Assembly (NCBI RefSeq): GCF_022489065.1
Contig: NZ_JAKVTW010000003.1
Location: forward strand, 124,001 to 188,000
Length of the DNA stretch: 64,000 nucleotides
Origin: Vreelandella neptunia
Lineage (GTDB): Bacteria; Pseudomonadota; Gammaproteobacteria; Pseudomonadales; Halomonadaceae
Direction of reading: 5' to 3'
Both the position numbers and the translations under genes were made by a program. Position 1 is the stretch's first letter, and each line of letters starts with the position of its first letter. Shown one piece after another: positions 45,037-54,697 of this stretch. The notes under the pieces were generated by a model, which saw only the letters and a program-made list of their open reading frames with translations, did no database searches and was not told the DNA's origin.

Positions 45037-46101
45037 ATGCTGGTAGTTCGACCCGTTAAAGCGACTGACCTTGCCGCGCTAGAGCAGTTGGCTGAGCACG
45101 CGGTGCCGAGGCTCACCAACCTGCCTGCCAATCGTGAACGGCTTCAGGAGCGTATTGCGCGCTCCCAGGATGCTTTTAATGGCGACGTTGAGTTTCCTGA
45201 AAACGAGCACTACACCTTTGTATTAGCCGATGATAGCCGTGATGAAGTATTGGGCACGGCGACGATTCGCGCCCAGGCGGGTGCCAATGAGGCTTACTAC
45301 ACCTATCGGCAGGAGACGCTGATTCACGCCTCACAGCAGTTGAATGTGCGCCGTGAAGTACAGACATTAGCGCTCTCCCATGAAGTCTCGGATGCTACCC
45401 TGCTGTGTGCATTTTCGCTGAATCCTCGCTACAAAGGCACTAGCGCCGAGAACCTTTTACGCCGAGCGCGGTTGATGTTTATTGCCCAGTACCCAGAGCG
45501 TTTTTCGCGCATCTTAGCGGTAGCGTTTCCAGGCTATTTAGATACCCGCAGCGAATCGCCGTTTTGGGAAAGCGTTGGCAGGCACTTTTTTGCCCGCAGT
45601 TTTCAGGATATTAACCATATCGCTGGGGTGCGCTCGAAAAGCTTTATCGCTGAAGTGATGCCCCAATTCCCGCTCTACTTGCCGCTGTTGACGCCCCAGG
45701 CAAGAGCCGCGATCGGTCGTGAGCATCCCGCCCATGAAGAGGCTCTGGAAGAGATGCTGGCGGAAGGCTTTGTGCGCTCTCGCCATGTGGATATTTTCGA
45801 CGCGGGCCCCATTGTCAAAGCCGAGCGCGACCGGCTGGAAACTTTTCGCCGCGCGGCTTGGCACCCGGTGCGCATTCGCCCGGAACACGCCTTGCCCGAC
45901 GCTGAACCCGCGATGATCGCGAACCAAAAACTGTGTGATTTCCGCTGTATCGTCGCGCGTTACGCACTGTCACCCACGGGACAGTTAATGCTCTCGGCGG
46001 AGCACGCCGAGCGGTTGGGGGTAACGGAAGGGCGGGCGGTGCTGGCCGCGCCGCTCACCTTGCCTACTGCCGTAGACGCGCTCGATGAAGGAGAAATGTA
46101 A
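45037..46101 (+). CDS. aruF: Arginine N-succinyltransferase, alpha subunit (AruF)
   Basis: Subunit of the heteromeric enzyme that transfers succinyl from succinyl-CoA to arginine, the first AST step, with AruG. The protein starts MLVVRPVKATDLAALEQLA, matching AruF. The segment NPRYKGTSAENLLRRARL is a likely CoA-binding region. The start at 45037 is backed by gaggggg-type sequence 9 bases upstream; a start at 44995, overlapping the astC stop (ATGA), would add 14 residues and cannot be excluded. Confidence 0.93.
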   Translation: MLVVRPVKATDLAALEQLAEHAVPRLTNLPANRERLQERIARSQDAFNGDVEFPENEHYTFVLADDSRDEVLGTATIRAQAGANEAYYTYRQETLIHASQQLNVRREVQTLALSHEVSDATLLCAFSLNPRYKGTSAENLLRRARLMFIAQYPERFSRILAVAFPGYLDTRSESPFWESVGRHFFARSFQDINHIAGVRSKSFIAEVMPQFPLYLPLLTPQARAAIGREHPAHEEALEEMLAEGFVRSRHVDIFDAGPIVKAERDRLETFRRAAWHPVRIRPEHALPDAEPAMIANQKLCDFRCIVARYALSPTGQLMLSAEHAERLGVTEGRAVLAAPLTLPTAVDALDEGEM

Positions 46102-47132
46102 TGCGCATTCGACCCATAGCCCGTGAAGACTTGGATGGGCTCCAGGCGCTTGCGCAGCAGGCCGGGGTAGGGTTTACCTCGTTGCCGGATAACCGCGAGT
46201 TTCTGGCCGGTAAGATTGAAGCGGCCGCCAGTGCTTTTGAAGAACGCACCCCTGCAGACGACCGGCTCTACTTCTTTGTACTGGAAGATGAAGTGAGCGG
46301 TGAGTTGGCGGGCTGCTGTGCCATCGAGGGGCAGGTGGGCCGCGAAGTACCGTTTTATAATTATCGGTTGGGTACCCTGGCGCACTCCTCCATACAGCTG
46401 GATCTGCACCGCACCATCGACACACTGTTTTTAAGCTCTGACCACACCGGCGACGCCGAAGTGTGTTCGCTGTTTCTACGCCCAGAGTACCGTGGTGAAG
46501 CTAACAAACACCTGCGTAACGGTGCGCTACTCTCTAAAGCGCGCTGGCTGTTTATGGCCCAGTTTCGAGACCGTTTTCCGGATAAAGTACTGGCGGAAAT
46601 GCGCGGCGTATTCGACGAGAACAACACCAGCCCCTTTTGGGAAAGCCTGGGAAAACACTTCTTTCCCATGGATTTCAGCGAAGCGGATCGACTCACCGGC
46701 TTAGGGCAAAAGAGCTTTATCGGCGAGCTGATGCCCAAGTTCCCAATTTACACCACTTTCATGGCCGAAGAGGCGCGCGCCTGCATAGGACAGGTGCATC
46801 GCCATACCCTTCCGGCGCTTGAGATGCTAAAAAAAGAGGGGCTGCGCTGGGAAGGCTATATCGATATTTTCGACGGTGGCCCCACCGTGGAAGCCTATAT
46901 TGACGATGTACGCGCCATCCGCAACTCGCGGCTCTGTCAGGTGGAAGTATCTGCCGCTGCCCGTGAAGAGAGCGTCAGTCGCTGGTTGGCGGCCACCACC
47001 CAGATGCTGAACTTTACTGCCAGCTGGGTGGGCCGCGCGCCCAGCGAAGGCAACACCATCGTGCTTAGCGAACAAGAAGCGCAGCGTTTAGGCGTTACCA
47101 CCGGCGATACCCTACGGCTACTCGAAACCTAG
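46101..47132 (+). CDS. aruG: Arginine N-succinyltransferase, beta subunit (AruG)
   Basis: Paralogue of aruF (343 aa, both with LRPEYRGEANKHLR-like and NTSPFWESLGKHFFPMDF-type blocks), forming the enzyme with it. Split alpha and beta genes are the Pseudomonas-type arrangement, unlike the single AstA of E. coli. ATG at 46101 overlaps the previous stop by one base, with AAGGAG 7 bases upstream. Confidence 0.94.
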   Translation: MRIRPIAREDLDGLQALAQQAGVGFTSLPDNREFLAGKIEAAASAFEERTPADDRLYFFVLEDEVSGELAGCCAIEGQVGREVPFYNYRLGTLAHSSIQLDLHRTIDTLFLSSDHTGDAEVCSLFLRPEYRGEANKHLRNGALLSKARWLFMAQFRDRFPDKVLAEMRGVFDENNTSPFWESLGKHFFPMDFSEADRLTGLGQKSFIGELMPKFPIYTTFMAEEARACIGQVHRHTLPALEMLKKEGLRWEGYIDIFDGGPTVEAYIDDVRAIRNSRLCQVEVSAAAREESVSRWLAATTQMLNFTASWVGRAPSEGNTIVLSEQEAQRLGVTTGDTLRLLET

Positions 47133-47154
47133 GCGACGTTTACAGGAGAGTTTT

Positions 47155-48627
47155 ATGCACGCCCAACAGCAGCAACTGATCAATGGCGCCTGGGTCGCAG
47201 GCGACGCCGATCCGTTGAGCAAGCACGACCCCGTTTCCGGTCAGTTGCTATGGCAGGCAGCAACGGCCAGCGCAGAGCAGGTCACGGCCGCTGTCAAAGG
47301 AGCCCGCAACGCATCTCCTGGTTGGGCGCGTACGCCCTTTGCTGAGCGCCAAGTGCTTGTTGAGCGATTTGCTGAGGTATTAAAAGCACGCGGTGAAGAG
47401 CTGGCCGTGGCCATTGCCTCTGAAACTGGCAAACCGCTCTGGGAAGCGCGCACCGAAGCGGGTGCGATGGTGGGTAAGGTAGCGCTCTCGGTCAAGGCCT
47501 ATAACGAACGTACCGGTGAGCGGGAAAAAGCCGTTGGCAGTGCAAAAGCCGTGCTGCGCCATCGCCCGCACGGCGTAATGGCGGTGTTTGGCCCCTACAA
47601 CTTCCCTGGTCATCTGCCCAATGGCCATATGGTGCCGGCGCTGCTAGCGGGCAACTGTGTGGTCTTCAAGCCCAGTGACCAGACGCCTTTGACCGCCGAT
47701 TTAACCCTGCAGTGCTGGCTGGAGGCCGGGCTACCTGCTGGGGTGATTAATCTGGTTCAGGGAGGCGTCGCAGTTGGGCAGGCGCTGGCAGGCAATCCTG
47801 AGATTGATGGCCTGCTATTTACCGGCAGTGCCAAGGTCGGCGGTATGCTGCATCAACAGTTTGCGGGACAGTTGGATAAAATTCTCGCGCTTGAACTGGG
47901 CGGCAATAACCCGCTGGTAGTGAAGGACGTTGATGACGAGCGTGCAGCGGTACTCACCATTCTGCAGTCGGCGTTCCTTTCCGGTGGCCAGCGCTGCACC
48001 TGCGCTCGCCGATTGATGGTGCCAGAAGGCGCCGTGGGCGACCGCCTTATCGATGCGCTTTCAGAGGCGATCACCAAGCTGCACGTGGCGGGCCAGTTCG
48101 AGGAGAATCCAGCCCCGTTTTACGGCGGTTTGGTCAGTGTGGCGGCGGCAGATGGCCTGCTGAAAGCCCAGGATGAGTTGGAAACCATGGGCGGCACGGT
48201 GATCAATCGCATGCAGCGCCTGCAAGACAACACCAGCCTGTTAAGCCCCGCACTAATTGACGTGACGGGATTAGATGTGCCCGACGAGGAGCACTTTGGC
48301 CCGCTTTTGAAAATCCACCGCTACAGTGATTGGGATGAAGCGCTAAAGCTTGCCAATAACACCCGCTACGGGCTTTCCGCCGGGCTGATTGGCGGCGAGC
48401 AAGCCGATTGGGACGACTTTTTGCTGCGTATTCGCGCCGGTATTGTCAACTGGAACCGCCAAACTACCGGTGCCTCCGGCGATGCGCCTTTCGGCGGCGT
48501 GGGTGACAGCGGCAACCACCGCCCCAGTGCGTTTTACGCGGCGGACTACTGCGCCTACCCGGTAGCTTCCATGGAAGCCGATACACTGGAGATGCCTGAA
48601 ACCCTGCCACCAGGAGTTAGCCTGTGA
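47155..48627 (+). CDS. astD: Succinylglutamate semialdehyde dehydrogenase
   Basis: ALDH that oxidises N-succinylglutamate 5-semialdehyde to succinylglutamate with NAD+, fourth AST step. The general base Glu247 is in [11 protein letters not shown] and the nucleophile Cys281 in [10 protein letters not shown]. At 490 aa it matches AstD, and the C-terminus has [18 protein letters not shown]. An mmsA- or putA-like role is unlikely in this operon. Confidence 0.94.
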   Translation: MHAQQQQLINGAWVAGDADPLSKHDPVSGQLLWQAATASAEQVTAAVKGARNASPGWARTPFAERQVLVERFAEVLKARGEELAVAIASETGKPLWEARTEAGAMVGKVALSVKAYNERTGEREKAVGSAKAVLRHRPHGVMAVFGPYNFPGHLPNGHMVPALLAGNCVVFKPSDQTPLTADLTLQCWLEAGLPAGVINLVQGGVAVGQALAGNPEIDGLLFTGSAKVGGMLHQQFAGQLDKILALELGGNNPLVVKDVDDERAAVLTILQSAFLSGGQRCTCARRLMVPEGAVGDRLIDALSEAITKLHVAGQFEENPAPFYGGLVSVAAADGLLKAQDELETMGGTVINRMQRLQDNTSLLSPALIDVTGLDVPDEEHFGPLLKIHRYSDWDEALKLANNTRYGLSAGLIGGEQADWDDFLLRIRAGIVNWNRQTTGASGDAPFGGVGDSGNHRPSAFYAADYCAYPVASMEADTLEMPETLPPGVSL

Positions 48628-49982
48628 TTACCGCTGATGCCTTTGAAGTCAATTTCGACGGCTTAGTCGGCCCAACTCACAACTACTCTGGGCTGGCGGT
48701 TGGCAACGTGGCTTCCATGAGCCACGTGGGCCTGGTTTCTAATCCTAAAGAGGGTGCGCTCCAGGGACTGCTGAAAATGAAGTCGCTAATGGATGCGGGC
48801 TACGTCCAGGGCGTGCTGCCTCCGCAACAGCGACCTGATGTTGGCGCGCTGCGCGATTTAGGCTTTAGCGGCAGCAATAGTGAGGTGCTGGCCCGCGCCG
48901 CAAAAGAGGCCCCGCAATTGCTGCGCGCGGTATGCTCCGCTTCCAGTATGTGGACGGCTAACGCAGGCACGATTACCCCCAGCGTTGATGCGCCGGATAG
49001 CCGGGTGCATTTCACCCCCGCCAACTTGCAGTCTAGCTTTCACCGCTACCTGGAGCCGCAAACCACCGGGAGGGTACTGCAAGCTATTTTCCGCGATGAG
49101 CAGTGTTTTGCCCACCATCCGGTGCTGCCTGCCACGCCGGCCTTTTCCGATGAAGGGGCTGCCAATCACACTCGGCTATGCGGCGAATACGGTGAGCCAG
49201 GCGTTCATCTGTTCGTTTATGGCCGCCAGGCATTTGGTGACGTGCGTAGCGGTGAACAAGAGCCCAAGCGCTATCCCGCGCGTCAAACTTTAGAAGCCAG
49301 TCAGGCGGTAGCCCGCCAGCACGGGCTTACGGAAGCGCAAACCGTCTTCGCCCAGCAGCACCCGGATGCCATCGATGCTGGCGTGTTCCATAACGATGTC
49401 ATTGCAGTGGGCAACGGGCCCGTGCTGCTCTACCACGAAATGGCCTTTCTGGACGAAGAGGGCACGCTCGATGCGTTGCGTGCCAAAATGCACACGCCGC
49501 TGATTCCCGTGCGCGTGCCGGTCGAGGCGGTGAGCATGGAAGACGCGGTCGCATCGTATCTCTTCAACTCCCAACTGCTTTCCAACCCGGACGGCACCAT
49601 GACGCTGGTGGTACCCGGCGAATGTCAGGAGCGGGAAACGGTCTGGCGGACGATCCAGGATCTGATCCTGGCGGGCAATAACCCCATCGGCGAAGTGATC
49701 GTAAAAGACGTCAAGCAGAGCATGCGCAACGGTGGCGGCCCCGCCTGCCTACGCTTGCGTGTGGTGCTAACGGAAACCGAACGTGCCGCTCTCTCTGGCC
49801 GCGTGCTGCTCAACGATGCACTTTACACCGATCTGACCGCGTGGGTGGAGCGCCACTACCGCGACCGCCTAGCCCCTGACGATCTGGCCGACCCACAGCT
49901 GGCAGAAGAGTCACTTGCGGCACTGGATGAGCTCACCCAGTTACTCAAGATCGGGTCTGTTTACCCGTTTCAGTTGGTGTAG
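48624..49982 (+). CDS. astB: N-succinylarginine dihydrolase
   Basis: Amidinotransferase-fold enzyme that splits succinylarginine to succinylornithine, CO2 and two ammonia, second AST step. The N-terminus has [19 protein letters not shown]; conserved [11 protein letters not shown] carries the catalytic His region and [13 protein letters not shown] the catalytic Cys. GTG at 48624 overlaps the astD stop (GTGA), with AGGAG at 7 bases. astE, needed to free succinate from succinylglutamate, is not found next to it. Confidence 0.95.
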   Translation: MITADAFEVNFDGLVGPTHNYSGLAVGNVASMSHVGLVSNPKEGALQGLLKMKSLMDAGYVQGVLPPQQRPDVGALRDLGFSGSNSEVLARAAKEAPQLLRAVCSASSMWTANAGTITPSVDAPDSRVHFTPANLQSSFHRYLEPQTTGRVLQAIFRDEQCFAHHPVLPATPAFSDEGAANHTRLCGEYGEPGVHLFVYGRQAFGDVRSGEQEPKRYPARQTLEASQAVARQHGLTEAQTVFAQQHPDAIDAGVFHNDVIAVGNGPVLLYHEMAFLDEEGTLDALRAKMHTPLIPVRVPVEAVSMEDAVASYLFNSQLLSNPDGTMTLVVPGECQERETVWRTIQDLILAGNNPIGEVIVKDVKQSMRNGGGPACLRLRVVLTETERAALSGRVLLNDALYTDLTAWVERHYRDRLAPDDLADPQLAEESLAALDELTQLLKIGSVYPFQLV

Positions 49983-50085
49983 GAATAGCGTAAGCGAATG
50001 CAATATTGATAATGTCGAGGAGAGTGTCAATGCAACGCGAAGGAAGAGCCAGCACATAGCCTTAAGCAGCACCAGGAGTCGAGAT

Positions 50086-50511
50086 ATGACGCCTATTATT
50101 CGGCCGACTGACGATAAGGCGTTCGCGGAAAAATTAATTCGCCAAAATATGTCCGGCTACTACAAACAGCTGGATATGCGCTGGGATACCGATCTGTTTG
50201 ATAGACAGTGGGGCGAGTTGGACAGCTACGCGTTAGTTATGAACGCGTCACGTGTTGGGCTGTTATGCATCAATCACGATCAAGACGCTTACTATATTCG
50301 GGAACTACAAATTGCCCCGCAGTGGCAGCGCCAAGGCTTGGGGACAGCGGCAATCTGCTTCACCGCTGATACTGCCCAGCAATCGGGCATTCAGTTACTT
50401 CGGCTTCGCGTGTTTTGTATTAATCCTGCTATCGCTCTATACCAGCGCATGGGGTTTAAGATATTAAAAACCGCAGGGGGAATGCACGCCATGGAGCGTC
50501 GCATTCTGTAG
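50086..50511 (+). CDS. GNAT-family N-acetyltransferase
   Basis: A 141-aa acetyltransferase with the acetyl-CoA motif A (IAPQWQRQGLGTAAI, i.e. Q-x-x-G-x-G) and motif B YQRMGFKILKTAGG. The start ATG at 50086 gives a domain of normal length; the frame is open to 49915 inside the astB gene, which is not expected. Substrate not predictable. Confidence 0.87.
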   Translation: MTPIIRPTDDKAFAEKLIRQNMSGYYKQLDMRWDTDLFDRQWGELDSYALVMNASRVGLLCINHDQDAYYIRELQIAPQWQRQGLGTAAICFTADTAQQSGIQLLRLRVFCINPAIALYQRMGFKILKTAGGMHAMERRIL

Positions 50512-50582
50512 CAGTAAGCGGGAACGTATAACCGTTCTTGTCCCCTCTCCGTGGCGACTTGCCATGTTTATCGCCCCACCGT

Positions 50583-51521
50583 TTAGACTGTTTTATCAGG
50601 CACCTGCTTCGCTTTACCAATGTTAAGCAGGGTAATACCGATACCAATTAGTAGGATGCCAGGCAGCAAGCCCTCGGGGGTGGTTTCTCCCTGTAACAAG
50701 ATGGCGACCGGAACACCCACCACGGCACCGACCGAGCCCAGCAAACTAAGGAACACTGGGCCACCGCTTTTTTGTAGCAGGAAGAGCAGTAAAAACTGCC
50801 CCGCGAATACCATCGCCTGTACGGCAATTAAAACAATCGGCAGAGATCGATCCGTAGGTACGTGAAGTGAGAAGCCTGGCAGTAGGCCCACTCCTAGTAG
50901 AAGGAGGGAGGCAGCTATCAACATCCCTGGCGCCAGTGCATCGCTGGATACCCCCACTGGCCAGCGCAGGGTCCGGTAGAGGTTACCGATTGCCAGCAGA
51001 ACAGGGCCAATCAAGGCGAGAAGAATCCAGAGGTAATCAGCATCAGGGGCGGAAAGCTTATGGAAAGCCAGGGTGAAGGCGCCCGCAAGGGCTGACATAA
51101 CCCCAGCCGCCCGTAAGAGCTGAAAGCGCTCCATTTTTAACGTCAACGCACCGACGTAGGTGAGCAGCGGTGGCAACGTGATGATCAATGCCACAAACCC
51201 GGCGCCAACATGGGGGATCGCCGAGAAAAAAAGCAGGTTGGCGCCCGCCACGCCCAGCATTGCAGAGACCAGGTAATACTCGACGCTGCGAACGGTCAAC
51301 GGTGGCAGATTGCGGCGATAGGCGGCGAGTGCAAGCAGAATAATGGCCGCTCCCAAAATGGACCAAAACAGAAAACTGAGCGCTGATAGCTGCATTTCAC
51401 CCGCGAGCTTTGCCAAATTAGTCGACAGGCCCAGCAAGGCGCCACCAGCGAGCAGATACAGCAGCGGGGCAAGCCAGATTCTTTTAGAGGAGTATAGCCT
51501 GGGTTTGTTGGGTAATGTCAT
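50583..51521 (-). CDS. EamA/DMT-family transporter
   Basis: A 312-aa drug/metabolite transporter with ten hydrophobic helices in two EamA repeats. It is divergent from a MarR gene with two palindromes in the 84-base gap; the pair looks like an efflux pump under ligand control. Exported compound unknown. Confidence 0.88.
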   Translation of the reverse strand: MTLPNKPRLYSSKRIWLAPLLYLLAGGALLGLSTNLAKLAGEMQLSALSFLFWSILGAAIILLALAAYRRNLPPLTVRSVEYYLVSAMLGVAGANLLFFSAIPHVGAGFVALIITLPPLLTYVGALTLKMERFQLLRAAGVMSALAGAFTLAFHKLSAPDADYLWILLALIGPVLLAIGNLYRTLRWPVGVSSDALAPGMLIAASLLLLGVGLLPGFSLHVPTDRSLPIVLIAVQAMVFAGQFLLLFLLQKSGGPVFLSLLGSVGAVVGVPVAILLQGETTPEGLLPGILLIGIGITLLNIGKAKQVPDKTV

Positions 51522-51543
51522 TAGCAGCCTTTAAGGATTATAT

Positions 51544-51582
51544 CTTGATATCAAGGTATGTAGGATTAATCTTGACGTCAAG
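51544..51582. promoter_or_regulatory. Two near-identical MarR-type palindromic operators
   Basis: Cores cttgatatcaag (51544-51555) and cttgacgtcaag (51571-51582) are perfect palindromes. With flanks they read atcttga-ta-tcaaggtat and atcttga-cg-tcaaggtat: 18-base direct copies differing only in the two central bases, 27 bp centre to centre. They sit between the start of the transporter and the MarR gene, so the MarR protein is the likely binder, repressing both genes. Confidence 0.75.
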
Positions 51583-51605
51583 GTATATAGGCGCAAAATA
51601 CGTTT

Positions 51606-52094
51606 ATGGATCATGTAGACCACATACTCAAACAGTGGCGGCAGGAGCGGCCCGACCTCGACGTAGCCCCGATGGGTACCATCGGGCGGGTCAAACGGCT
51701 GAACCACACCTTGATGCGCGCGATGGAGAAGACCTGGGCAAAATATGGCCTGACGGATGCGGGCTTTGACGTATTGGCCACGCTGCGCCGAGAGGGAGCG
51801 CCCTATGCGCTATCGCCGAGCGATTTGATGGCATCCACCATGGTGACCTCAGGCACCATGACTCACCGTATCCATCAATTGGAAAAATCAGGACTGATCG
51901 AGCGGGTCAAAAACCCTGAAGATGGTCGCGGTTTTCTGATCTCTCTTTCGCAGCGCGGATTTGATCTGATCGACGAAGCGGTGGCTGCCCATGTAGAGAC
52001 ACAGGCGCAGCTAGTGAGTGGGCTGACTGACGAACAACGTCAGCAACTGGATGAGTTGCTGACGCAGTTCCTGGCGGAGTTTGAGCAGGAGTGA
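51606..52094 (+). CDS. MarR-family transcriptional regulator
   Basis: A 162-aa winged-helix repressor with the MarR signature TLRREGAPYALSPSDLMASTMVTSGTMTHRIHQLEKSGLIERVKNPEDGRGFLISL split over the wHTH and wing. The wing and DxR (EDGRG) are typical. It is divergent from the EamA transporter with two perfect palindromes in between, a self-regulated efflux pair. Ligand unknown. Confidence 0.93.
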   Translation: MDHVDHILKQWRQERPDLDVAPMGTIGRVKRLNHTLMRAMEKTWAKYGLTDAGFDVLATLRREGAPYALSPSDLMASTMVTSGTMTHRIHQLEKSGLIERVKNPEDGRGFLISLSQRGFDLIDEAVAAHVETQAQLVSGLTDEQRQQLDELLTQFLAEFEQE

Positions 52095-52154
52095 TCGCTC
52101 TTGCCATAGGGGGCGCTGTCACTTGATCCATCGATCAGGCACCAGAGCTTGTGG

Positions 52155-53027
52155 TTACCCTCCGCGCAGCCCTTCAGTGATCGCCTCCATAAACGCGCGC
52201 ACTCTGGCCACATAACGCAAATCTGGATGGGTGAGTAGCCAGAGCTGAGTCGTCAGCACGTCAATCGGTTCGCTGAGCCTGAGTAGCGCTTCATCGGCAT
52301 CACCAAGATAGCAAGGCAGTACCGCAATGCCCGCCCCGTGGCGTACCGCCAATTGCATGCCCAGCATACTGTCCAGCCGGTAGGCAGCGGGTTTATCCAT
52401 CATCCACTTTTCAAGCGTTGCGTCGCCTAGATGAACATCCGGGCCGATCCAACTTTCTGATGTCAGTGACGATGGCTCAAGCGGCAGTGGTGTGTTTTGC
52501 CAAAGCGTCTTTTGACCATAAATCGCCTGAGTGATATTGCTTATCTTGCGACCTACCAGGGTTTCGGGTGGCTTACGGGTAGGACGGATCGCGATATCGG
52601 CCTCACGCCGAGACAAACTCTGCAGTTGATTCGAGATAACCACTTCCAGCGTGATTTCCGGATAGCGCTGGCGAAAGCTTGCCAGTAGTGGCGAAAGCAG
52701 GCCTGCGAAAAGTGTGTCGGTCGTGGTGATTCGCAGGCTGCCGGTAAGCGTTAAATCCTGCCCAATAATGCGGCGCTCAGCACCGTTGATCTCACTCTGC
52801 ACGCGCTTGGCCGAAGCCGCCAAGTCATTCCCTGTTAAGGTAGGTGTATAGCCGGTGCGGCTACGCTCAAAAAGTTTCACTCCCAGCCCTTGCTCCATCT
52901 CACTTAAACGCCTAAAGACGGTGGCATGGCTGATACGCAGCGCTCGGCTGGCGCCGGATAGTGAGCCTGCCTCGGCAATCGCTAGCACAATTTGAAGATC
53001 ATCCCACCGTATCTGCTGTTCATTCAT
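52155..53027 (-). CDS. LysR-family regulator
   Basis: A 290-aa LTTR with the HTH AGSLSGASRALRISHATVFRRLSEME at the N-terminus. It belongs to the branch that often starts with NEQQIRWDDLQIVLAIAEAG. Divergent from the NAD(P)H oxidoreductase gene, with an 87-base gap, so regulation of that gene is likely. Inducer unknown. Confidence 0.9.
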   Translation of the reverse strand: MNEQQIRWDDLQIVLAIAEAGSLSGASRALRISHATVFRRLSEMEQGLGVKLFERSRTGYTPTLTGNDLAASAKRVQSEINGAERRIIGQDLTLTGSLRITTTDTLFAGLLSPLLASFRQRYPEITLEVVISNQLQSLSRREADIAIRPTRKPPETLVGRKISNITQAIYGQKTLWQNTPLPLEPSSLTSESWIGPDVHLGDATLEKWMMDKPAAYRLDSMLGMQLAVRHGAGIAVLPCYLGDADEALLRLSEPIDVLTTQLWLLTHPDLRYVARVRAFMEAITEGLRGG

Positions 53028-53114
53028 GCAAGCCTGATTCTCATTTTTGGCTAATGTTTTGGCATATATGAACAGGTTAGCCTGTCGTCAAACCAATCGA
53101 TAGGGTGGCGTCGT

Positions 53115-53870
53115 ATGAAAGTGTTGATCGTCTTGGCTCATCCTGAACGCAAGTCGTTTAATGGCGGCCTAGTGGATGTGGCGGTAAACAAGCTGGTGGA
53201 CGCGGGCCATACAGTGGAGGTGGATGATCTCTATGCTGAGCAGTTTGATCCGGTGGAGCGCGCCAAGCACTATCCGCATCACACTGTTGATGTGGAATAC
53301 TTTTATCCCCTCAATGAGCAACTGGCTCACTACCAGCAAAATGCATTACCGCAGGATGTTGAGCGGGAGTTGGCGCGGCTGGAGTGGGCTGACCTGGTGA
53401 TCTTCCAGTTTCCATTATGGTGGCACGCCCAGCCCGCCATTTTGAAAGGCTGGTTTGATCGGGTGCTGGTGTATGGCGGGCGGTATACAAGCCGCATGCG
53501 TTACGACCGGGGCTACTATCGAGGTAAACAGGCGATGCTTTCCGTCACCACGGGCTCGCCGGAGATGGCGTTTCAGCCCTTTGGCCGCGCTGGCAATATG
53601 GTGCACTGGCTGTGGCCCATGCACGCATCGTTGTACTACGTTGGCTTTGACGTGCTGGCGCCTCAGGTGAGCTACGGCATTCAGGGCGGCGGTATTCGTT
53701 ATCAAGCGGAAGCTGACCTCACTGGCCACTTGGAGGCTTGTAAAGCGGCCTGGGCATCTCGGCTGAAGAGCCTGGAGAGTGAGCTGGCCATCCCCTTTGC
53801 TGGCTGGGACGACTGGGACGAGGACGGTGTATTACGCCAAACAACGCCACTGCGATGGAGGCTGGGCTGA
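53115..53870 (+). CDS. NAD(P)H dehydrogenase (quinone), flavodoxin-like fold
   Basis: A 251-aa FMN/FAD oxidoreductase of the KefF/NQO1 family. VLIVLAHPERKSFNGGL is the flavin-phosphate motif, and DLVIFQFPLWWHAQPAILKGWFDRVLVYGGRY is the second family block. It may reduce quinones or electrophiles. Divergent LysR upstream. Confidence 0.9.
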   Translation: MKVLIVLAHPERKSFNGGLVDVAVNKLVDAGHTVEVDDLYAEQFDPVERAKHYPHHTVDVEYFYPLNEQLAHYQQNALPQDVERELARLEWADLVIFQFPLWWHAQPAILKGWFDRVLVYGGRYTSRMRYDRGYYRGKQAMLSVTTGSPEMAFQPFGRAGNMVHWLWPMHASLYYVGFDVLAPQVSYGIQGGGIRYQAEADLTGHLEACKAAWASRLKSLESELAIPFAGWDDWDEDGVLRQTTPLRWRLG

Positions 53871-53929
53871 GCTCGTGTAGACTCTTCACTCGTCTATAAA
53901 ACAGATCAGCAAAAGGTCCGACAAGCGCC

Positions 53930-54619
53930 ATGACCACCTCGAATCACCGTTTTACCGAAGCTGAGCGCCGTGGGCTTTACCGCGCCATACATGAGCGGCG
54001 CGATGTACGCTCGCAATTTCTGCCCGACCGGATTCCCCCTGACGTGCTGGCCCGTCTTTTGGAAGCAGCGCATCATGCGCCTTCAGTGGGGTTTATGCAG
54101 CCCTGGGATTTCATCGTGATTGAGAGTCGTAGCGTCAGGGAAACGGTATTGGCGATGCACGAGCAGGAGAACCAGAAGGCTGCCGAGCGCTTTGAAGGCG
54201 AGCGCCAAGAGCATTATCGCAGCCTTAAGCTGCAAGGGATTATGGAAAGCCCTCTTAACCTCTGCATTACCTGCGACCGGAGTAGGGGTGGCCCCCATGT
54301 GCTAGGGCGTAATAGCATTGTAGAAACCGACCTGTTTAGCACTTGCATGGCGGTGCAAAACCTCTGGTTGGCGGCACGGGCAGAAGGTATTGGCGTTGGT
54401 TGGGTGAGTATTCTCGACCAAGAACAGATAAGCACAGTGCTAAATCTGCCGGAGCACGTTTACCCGCTCGCGTATCTCTGCCTTGGCTACGTGAGCGAGT
54501 TTTTAGATCAGCCTGAACTTGAAGCGAAAGGCTGGCGTTCCCGGTTGCCGTTAAGTGATCTGGTGCATGGCGATAAGTGGGGGCAGCCACTTGCCACTCG
54601 CTGGTCTGACGCGCTATAG
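53930..54619 (+). CDS. bluB: 5,6-dimethylbenzimidazole synthase BluB
   Basis: Oxygen-dependent flavin destructase that makes 5,6-dimethylbenzimidazole, the lower ligand of vitamin B12, from FMNH2. The 229-aa protein has RRDVRSQFLPD and AHHAPSVGFMQPWDFIVIES, the flavin site. The C-terminal half has IGVGWVSILDQ and YLCLGYVSEF. No other cobalamin genes are near, so it is isolated here; nitroreductase-like function is a remote alternative. Confidence 0.88.
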   Translation: MTTSNHRFTEAERRGLYRAIHERRDVRSQFLPDRIPPDVLARLLEAAHHAPSVGFMQPWDFIVIESRSVRETVLAMHEQENQKAAERFEGERQEHYRSLKLQGIMESPLNLCITCDRSRGGPHVLGRNSIVETDLFSTCMAVQNLWLAARAEGIGVGWVSILDQEQISTVLNLPEHVYPLAYLCLGYVSEFLDQPELEAKGWRSRLPLSDLVHGDKWGQPLATRWSDAL

Positions 54620-54697
54620 CGCGATCACTTTATGTTAATAGCGCGTTAGCTAGATAAACTTACCCCGCTAAGTAAGCCACGTATCTAAGAGGCATTT

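Noticed and set aside
53871..53929. Cobalamin riboswitch before bluB
   Set aside because: The gap of 59 bases is too short for a B12 riboswitch and has no visible B12-box.
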